Origin: Eledone cirrhosa | Lineage: Eukaryota; Mollusca; Cephalopoda; Octopoda; Eledonidae | Direction of reading: 5' to 3' | Assembly: GCA_964016885.1 (NCBI GenBank) | Contig: OZ024742.1 | Coordinates: forward strand, 359,621,436 to 359,685,435 | Length of the DNA stretch: 64,000 bases | In this document: in pieces, positions 58,585-64,000 of the stretch | Layout: each line of letters starts with the position of its first letter | Numbering within the stretch: position 1 is the first letter of the stretch | Notes under the pieces: generated by a model | The model's database searches: none | What the model was told of the DNA's origin: nothing | Seen by the model: the letters and a program-made list of their open reading frames with translations, nothing else | Position numbers and translations under genes: made by a program

Positions 58585-61500
58585 TTAATTGGGGCAGATA
58601 ATCACACACATAGACAGACATAGGCTAACAGGGGCAGATAACCACACACACAAACACAGACATAGGCTATTAGGGACAGATAACCACACACACATACACA
58701 GACATAGGCTAACAGAGGCAGATAACCACACACACAAACACAAACATAGGCTCACAGGGGCAGATAACCACACACACAAACACATACATAGACTCACAGG
58801 GGCAGATAACCACACACACAAACACAGACATAGGCTCACAGGGGCAGATAACCACACACACAAACACAGACGTAGGCTAACAGGGGCATATAACCATACA
58901 CAGAAACACAGACATTGGCTCAGAGGGGCAGATAACCACACACACAAACACAGACATAGGTTCACAGTGGCAGATAACCACACACACAAACACAGACATA
59001 GGTTCACAGGGGCAGATAACCACACACACAAACACAGACATAGGCTAACAGGGGCAGATAACCACATACACAAACACAGACATAGGCTAACAGGGGCAGA
59101 TAACCACACACGCATAAACAGACATAGGCTAACAGGGGCAGATAACCACACACATAGACAGACATACGTTAACAGGGCCAGATAACCACACACACAAACA
59201 CGGACATCGGCTAACAGGGGCAGATAACCACACACATAAACAGACATAGGCTAACAGGGGCAGATAACCACACACGCAAACACAGACATAGGTTAATTGG
59301 GGCAGATAACAACACACATAGACAGACATAGGTTAACAGGGGTAGATAAACATACACAAACACAGACATAGGCTCACAGGAGAAGATAACCACACACACA
59401 AACACATACATAGACTCACAGGGGCAGATAACCACACACACAAACACAGACATAGGCTCACAGGGGCAGATAACCACACACACAAACACAGACGTAGGCT
59501 AACAGGGGCAGATAACCATACACAGAAACACAGACATTGGCTCAGAGGGGCAGATAACCACACACACAAACACAGACATAGGCTCACAGTGGCAGATAAC
59601 GACACACACAAACACAGACATAGGCTCACATGGGCAGATAACCACACACACAAACACAGACATAGGCTAACAGGGGCAGATAACCACATACACAAACACA
59701 GACATAGGCTCACAGGGGCAGATAGCCACACACACAAACAGACATAGGCTAACAGGGGCAGATAACCACATACACAAACACAGACATAGGCTAACAGGGG
59801 TAGATAACCACACACGCATACACAGACATAGGCTAACAGGGGCAGATAACCACACACATAGACAGACATACGTTAACAGGGCCAGATAACCACACACACA
59901 AACACGGATATAGGCTAACAGGGGCAGATAAACACACATAAAAACAGACATAGGCTCACAGGGGCAGATACCCACACACACAAACACGGACATAGGCTAA
60001 CAGGGGCAGATAACCACACACATAAACAGACATACGCTAACAGGGGCAGATAACCACACACACAAACACAGACATAGGCTAACAGAGGCAGATAACAACA
60101 CACATAAAGAGACATACGCTAACAGGGGCAGATATCCACACACACAAACACAGACATAGGTTAATTGGGGCAGATAATCACACACACATACACAGACATA
60201 GACTCACAGGGGCAGATAACCACACACACAAACACAGACATAGGCTCACAGGGGCAGATAACCACACACACAAACACATACATAGACTCACAGGGGCAGA
60301 TAACCACACACACAAACACAGACATAGGCTCACAGGGGCAGATAACCACACACACAAACACAGACGTAGGCTAACAGGGGCATATAACCATACACAGAAA
60401 CACAGACATTGGCTCACAGGGGCAGATAACCACACACACAAACAGAGACATAGGCTCACAGTGGCAGATAACCACACACACAAACACAGACATAGGCTCA
60501 CAGGGGCAGATAACCACACACACAAACACAGACATAGGCTAACAGGGGCAGATAACCACACACACAAACACAGACATAGGCTCACAGGGGCAGATAGCCA
60601 CACACACAAACAGACATAGGCTAACAGGGGCAGATAACCACACACGCATAAACAGACATAGGCTAACAGGGGCAGATAACCACACACATAGACAGACATA
60701 CATTAACAGGGCCAGATAACCACACACACAAACACGGATATAGGCTAACAGGGGCAGATAACCACACATAAAAACAGACATAGGCTCACAGGGGCAGATA
60801 ACCACACACACAAACACGGACATAGGTTACAGAGGCAGATAACCACACACACAAACACAGACATAGGCTAACAGGGGCAGATAACCACACACACAAACAC
60901 AGACATAGGCTCACAGGGGCAGATAGCCACACACACAAACAGACATAGGCTAACAGGGGCAGATAACCACATACACAAACACAGACATAGGCTAACAGGG
61001 GCAGATAACCACACACGCATAAACAGACATAGGCTAACAGGGGCAGATAACCACACACATAGACAGACATACATTAACAGGGCCAGATAACCACACACAC
61101 AAACACGGATATAGGCTAACAGGGGCAGATAACCACACATAAAAACAGACATAGGCTCACAGGGGCAGATAACCACACACACAAACACGGACATAGGTTA
61201 CAGAGGCAGATAACCACACACATAAACACAGACATAGACTAACAGGGACAGATGACCACACACACAAACACAGACATAGGCTCACAGGGGCAGATAACCA
61301 CACACACAAACACAGACATAGGCTAACAGGGGCAGATAACCACACACACAAACACAGACATAGGCTAACAGGGGCAGATAACCACACACACAAACACAGA
61401 CATAGGCTCACAGGGGCAGATAACCGCACACACAAACACAGACATAGGCTAACAGAGGCAGATAACCACACACACAAACACAGACATAGGCTAACAGGGG

Positions 61501-62901
61501 CAGATAACCACACACACAAACACAGACATAGGCTAACAGGGGCAGATAACCACACACACAAACACAGACATAGGCTAACAGGGGCAGATAACCACACACA
61601 CAAACACAGACATAGGCTAACAGGGGCAGATAACCATACACAGAAACACAGACATTCGCTCAGAGGGGCAGATAACCACACACACAAACACAGACATAGG
61701 CTCACAGTGGGAGATAACGACACACACAAACACAGACATAGGCTCACAGGGGCAGATAACCACACACACAAACACAGACATAGACTAACAGGGGCAGATA
61801 ACCACACACACAAACACAGACATAGGCTCACAGGGGCAGATAGCCACACACACAAACAGACATAGGCTAACAGGGGCAGATAACTACATACACAAACACA
61901 GACATAGGCTAACAGGGGCAGATAACCACACACGGATACACAGACATAGGCTAACAGGGGCTGATAACCACACACATAGACAGACATACGTTAACAGGGC
62001 CAGATAACCACACTCACAAACACGGATATTGGCTAACAGGGGCAGATAACCACACATAAAAACAGACATAGGCTCACAGGGGCAGAAAACCACACACACA
62101 AACACGGACATAGGCTAACAGGGGCAGATAACCACACACATAAACAGACATAGGCTAGCAGGGGCAGATAACCACACACGCAAACACAGACATAGGCTAA
62201 CAGGGGCAGATAACCACACACGCAAACACAGACATAGGCTAACAGGGGCAGATAACCACACACACAAACACAGACATAGGTTAATTGGGGCAGATAATCA
62301 CACACATAGACAGACATAGGCTAACAGGGGCAGATAACCACACACACAAACACAGACATAGGCTATTAGGGACAGATAACCACACACACATACACAGACA
62401 TAGGCTAACAGAGGCAGATAACCACACACACAAACACAGACATAGGCTCACAGGGGCAGATAACCACACACACAAACACATACATAGACTCACAGGGGCA
62501 GATAACCACACACACAAACACAGACATAGGCTCACAGGGGCAGATAACCACACACACAAACACAGACGTAGGCTAACAGGGGCATATAACCATACACAGA
62601 AACACAGACATTGGCTCAGAGGGGCAGATAACCACACACACAAACACAGACATAGGTTCACAGTGGCAGATATCCACACACACAAACACAGACATAGGCT
62701 CACAGGGGCAGATAACCACACACACAAACACAGACATAGGCTAACAGGGGCAGATAACCACATACACAAACACAGACATAGGCTAACAGGGGCAGATAAC
62801 CACACATAAAAACAGACATAGGCTGACACGGGCAGATAACCACACACACAAACACGGACATCGGCTAACAGGGGCAGATAACCACACACATAAACAGACA
62901 T
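58585..62901. repeat. 3696-bp-period repeat pair near the right end
   Basis: 58.585-59.09 kb matches 62.281-62.785 kb at an offset of 3696, with the markers GGTTAATTGGGGCAG, CACATAGACAGACATAGGC and CATAGGTTCACAGTGG. Confidence 0.75.
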
Positions 62902-63179
62902 AGGCTAACAGGGGCAGATAACCACACACGCAAACACAGACATAGGCTAACAGGGGCAGATAACCACACACATAAAGAGACATACGCTAACAGGGGCAGA
63001 TAACCACACACACAAACACAGACATAGGCTAACAGAGGCAGATAACCACACACATAAAGAGACATACGCTAACAGGGGCAGATAACCACACACACAAACA
63101 CAGACATAGGTTAATTGGGGCAGATAACAACACACATAGACAGACATAGGTTAACAGGGGTAGATAAACATACACAAAC

Positions 63180-64000
63180 ACAGACATAGGCTCACAGGAG
63201 AAGATAACCACACACACAAACACAGACATAGGTTCACAGGGGCAGATAACCACACACACAAACACAGACATAGGCTAACAGGGGCAGATAACCACACACA
63301 CAGACATAGGCCAACAGGGGCAGATAACGACACACACAAACACAGACATAGGCTAACAGAGGCAGATAACCACACACAAACACAGACATAGGCTCACAGG
63401 GGCAGATAACCACACACACAAACACAGACATAGGCTCACAGGGGCAGATAACCACACACACAAACTCAGATATAGGCTAACAGGGGCAGATAACCACACA
63501 CACAAACAGAGACATAGGCTAACAGGGGCAGAGAACCACACACACAAACACAGACATAGGCTAACAGGGGCAGATAACCACACACACATACACAGACATA
63601 GGCTAACAGAGGCAGATAACCACACACAAACACAGACATAGGCTCACAGGGGCAGATAACCACACACACAAACACAGACATAGGCTCACAGGGGCAGATA
63701 ACCACACACACAAACTCAGATATAGGCTAACAGGGGCAGATAACCACACACACAAACACAGACATAGGCTAACAGGGGCAGAGAACCACACACACACACT
63801 GACATAGGCTCACAGGGGCAGATAACCACACACACAAACACAGACATAGGCTAACAGAGGCATATGTACACACACACAAACACAGACATGGGCTAACAGG
63901 GGCAGATAACCACACACACAAACACAGACATAGGTTAACAGGGGCAGATAACCACACACACAAACACAGACATAGGCTAACAGGGGCAGATAACCACACA
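63180..64000. repeat. Right zone of the array: simpler units with a 248-bp local duplication
   Basis: The ordered cassette disappears. A block containing AAACTCAGATATAGG recurs 248 bases later (about 63463 and 63711). Some units are shortened (ACACACACAGACATAGGCC at 63295). One unit is altered to GAGGCATATGTACACAC at 63857. The array is unbroken at the window end. Confidence 0.75.

Larger units (their letters stand above)
6390..63180. repeat. Higher-order-repeat core of the array
   Basis: From about 6.4 kb the variant units no longer occur at random but in fixed order. Recurring markers are TACACAGAAACACAGACATT with GGCTCAGAGG, AGATAGCCACACACACAAAC, ACACGCATAAACAG, CACATAGACAGACATACGTT with AACAGGGCCAG, ACACGGATATAGG, CACATAAAAACAGAC, and GGTTAATTGGGGCAG. 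They recur in the same succession every 0.8-4 kb up to about 63.1 kb. This is a higher-order structure as in homogenised satellite DNA. Confidence 0.85.
3137..64000. repeat. 42-bp minisatellite/satellite array (whole array, continues past the right edge)
   Basis: The unit starts AACAGGGGCAGATAACC, passes through a CA/AAACA stretch and ends CAGACATAGGCT, 42 bases in total. Its base count is A 19, C 12, G 8, T 3, so the plus strand is strongly T-poor. At least four length classes occur: 42 bp (main); 40 bp (AAACAGACAT instead of AAACACAGACAT, or ATAAAAACAGACAT, or CATAGACAGACAT); 41 bp (GGTTACAGAGG instead of GGCTAACAGAGG); and 44 bp (an extra CA). At a mean near 41.7 bp there are about 1450 units. 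The array is in one orientation throughout, with no inversion and no inserted foreign sequence that I could see. Open frames in it (up to 556 codons) are 14-residue periodic and are not genes. Confidence 0.99.

Noticed and set aside
3006..63999. Long open frames in the array (Cys/Val/Leu-rich on minus, His/Thr-rich on plus, up to 556 codons)
   Set aside because: They are 14-residue periodic translations of the 42-bp unit. Frames overlap on both strands, begin and end where 40-, 41- or 44-bp units shift the phase, and show no non-repeat domain, signal or splice context.
3137..64000. CRISPR array
   Set aside because: The units are contiguous, without unique spacers between conserved repeats. 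Variation is spread through the unit, there are no cas genes, and the setting is eukaryotic.
3137..64000. Telomeric or subtelomeric simple repeat
   Set aside because: The unit is not a TTAGGG-type hexamer and no such motif run is present. A subtelomeric location is possible but unsupported.

Overview
This window is eukaryotic, non-coding-type DNA dominated by one tandem-repeat array. The most likely source is a cephalopod or other invertebrate genome. This rests on a tRNA-derived SINE with a perfect A box and an AAC/AAT-rich tail, long TATG/TA microsatellites, a Penelope-like reverse-transcriptase relic, and the lack of any dense gene layout. The cephalopod guess is an inference with moderate confidence (about 0.5-0.6).

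Layout. Positions 1-611 (minus strand) hold the C-terminal part of a reverse transcriptase. It stays open off the left edge and is truncated just upstream of its YRDD motif by a TA/TATG microsatellite at 592-1119. Positions 1120-1827 hold no recognisable gene, only an imperfect 32-base hairpin at 1691-1722. Positions 1828-1998 hold a minus-strand SINE with A box, B box and a trinucleotide tail. Positions 1999-2960 are AT-rich with no gene seen.

Positions 2961-3136 are a CA-rich, degenerate edge that grades into a minisatellite. That minisatellite fills the rest of the window (3137-64000) and runs off the right end. The canonical unit is 42 bp, with ordered 40-, 41- and 44-bp variants, giving roughly 1450 units. 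From 3.1 to about 6.4 kb it is mostly simple 42-bp monomers. From about 6.4 to 63.2 kb it is a mosaic of higher-order repeats built around a recurring seven-unit, 288-bp cassette. The last 0.8 kb is again simpler.

Multi-kb blocks recur with near identity: a 1791-bp period at 7.4-10.8 kb; a 3831-bp period repeated three times at 13.1-24.5 kb; a 5.9-kb block at 24.6-30.6 and 34.6-40.4 kb; and a 4.9-kb block at 27.1-32.0 and 46.6-50.9 kb. Length differences between copies are mostly whole units (124 = 42+42+40; 168 = 4x42; 42), the signature of unequal exchange or slippage.

No functional protein-coding gene is supported. The many long open frames in the array exist because 42 bp is 14 codons and the consensus lacks stops in several frames. 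The most interesting content is the higher-order architecture of the array, its regular AGATAA (GATA-type) motif once per unit, its 4-helical-turn period, and the previously untracked RT relic at the left edge.
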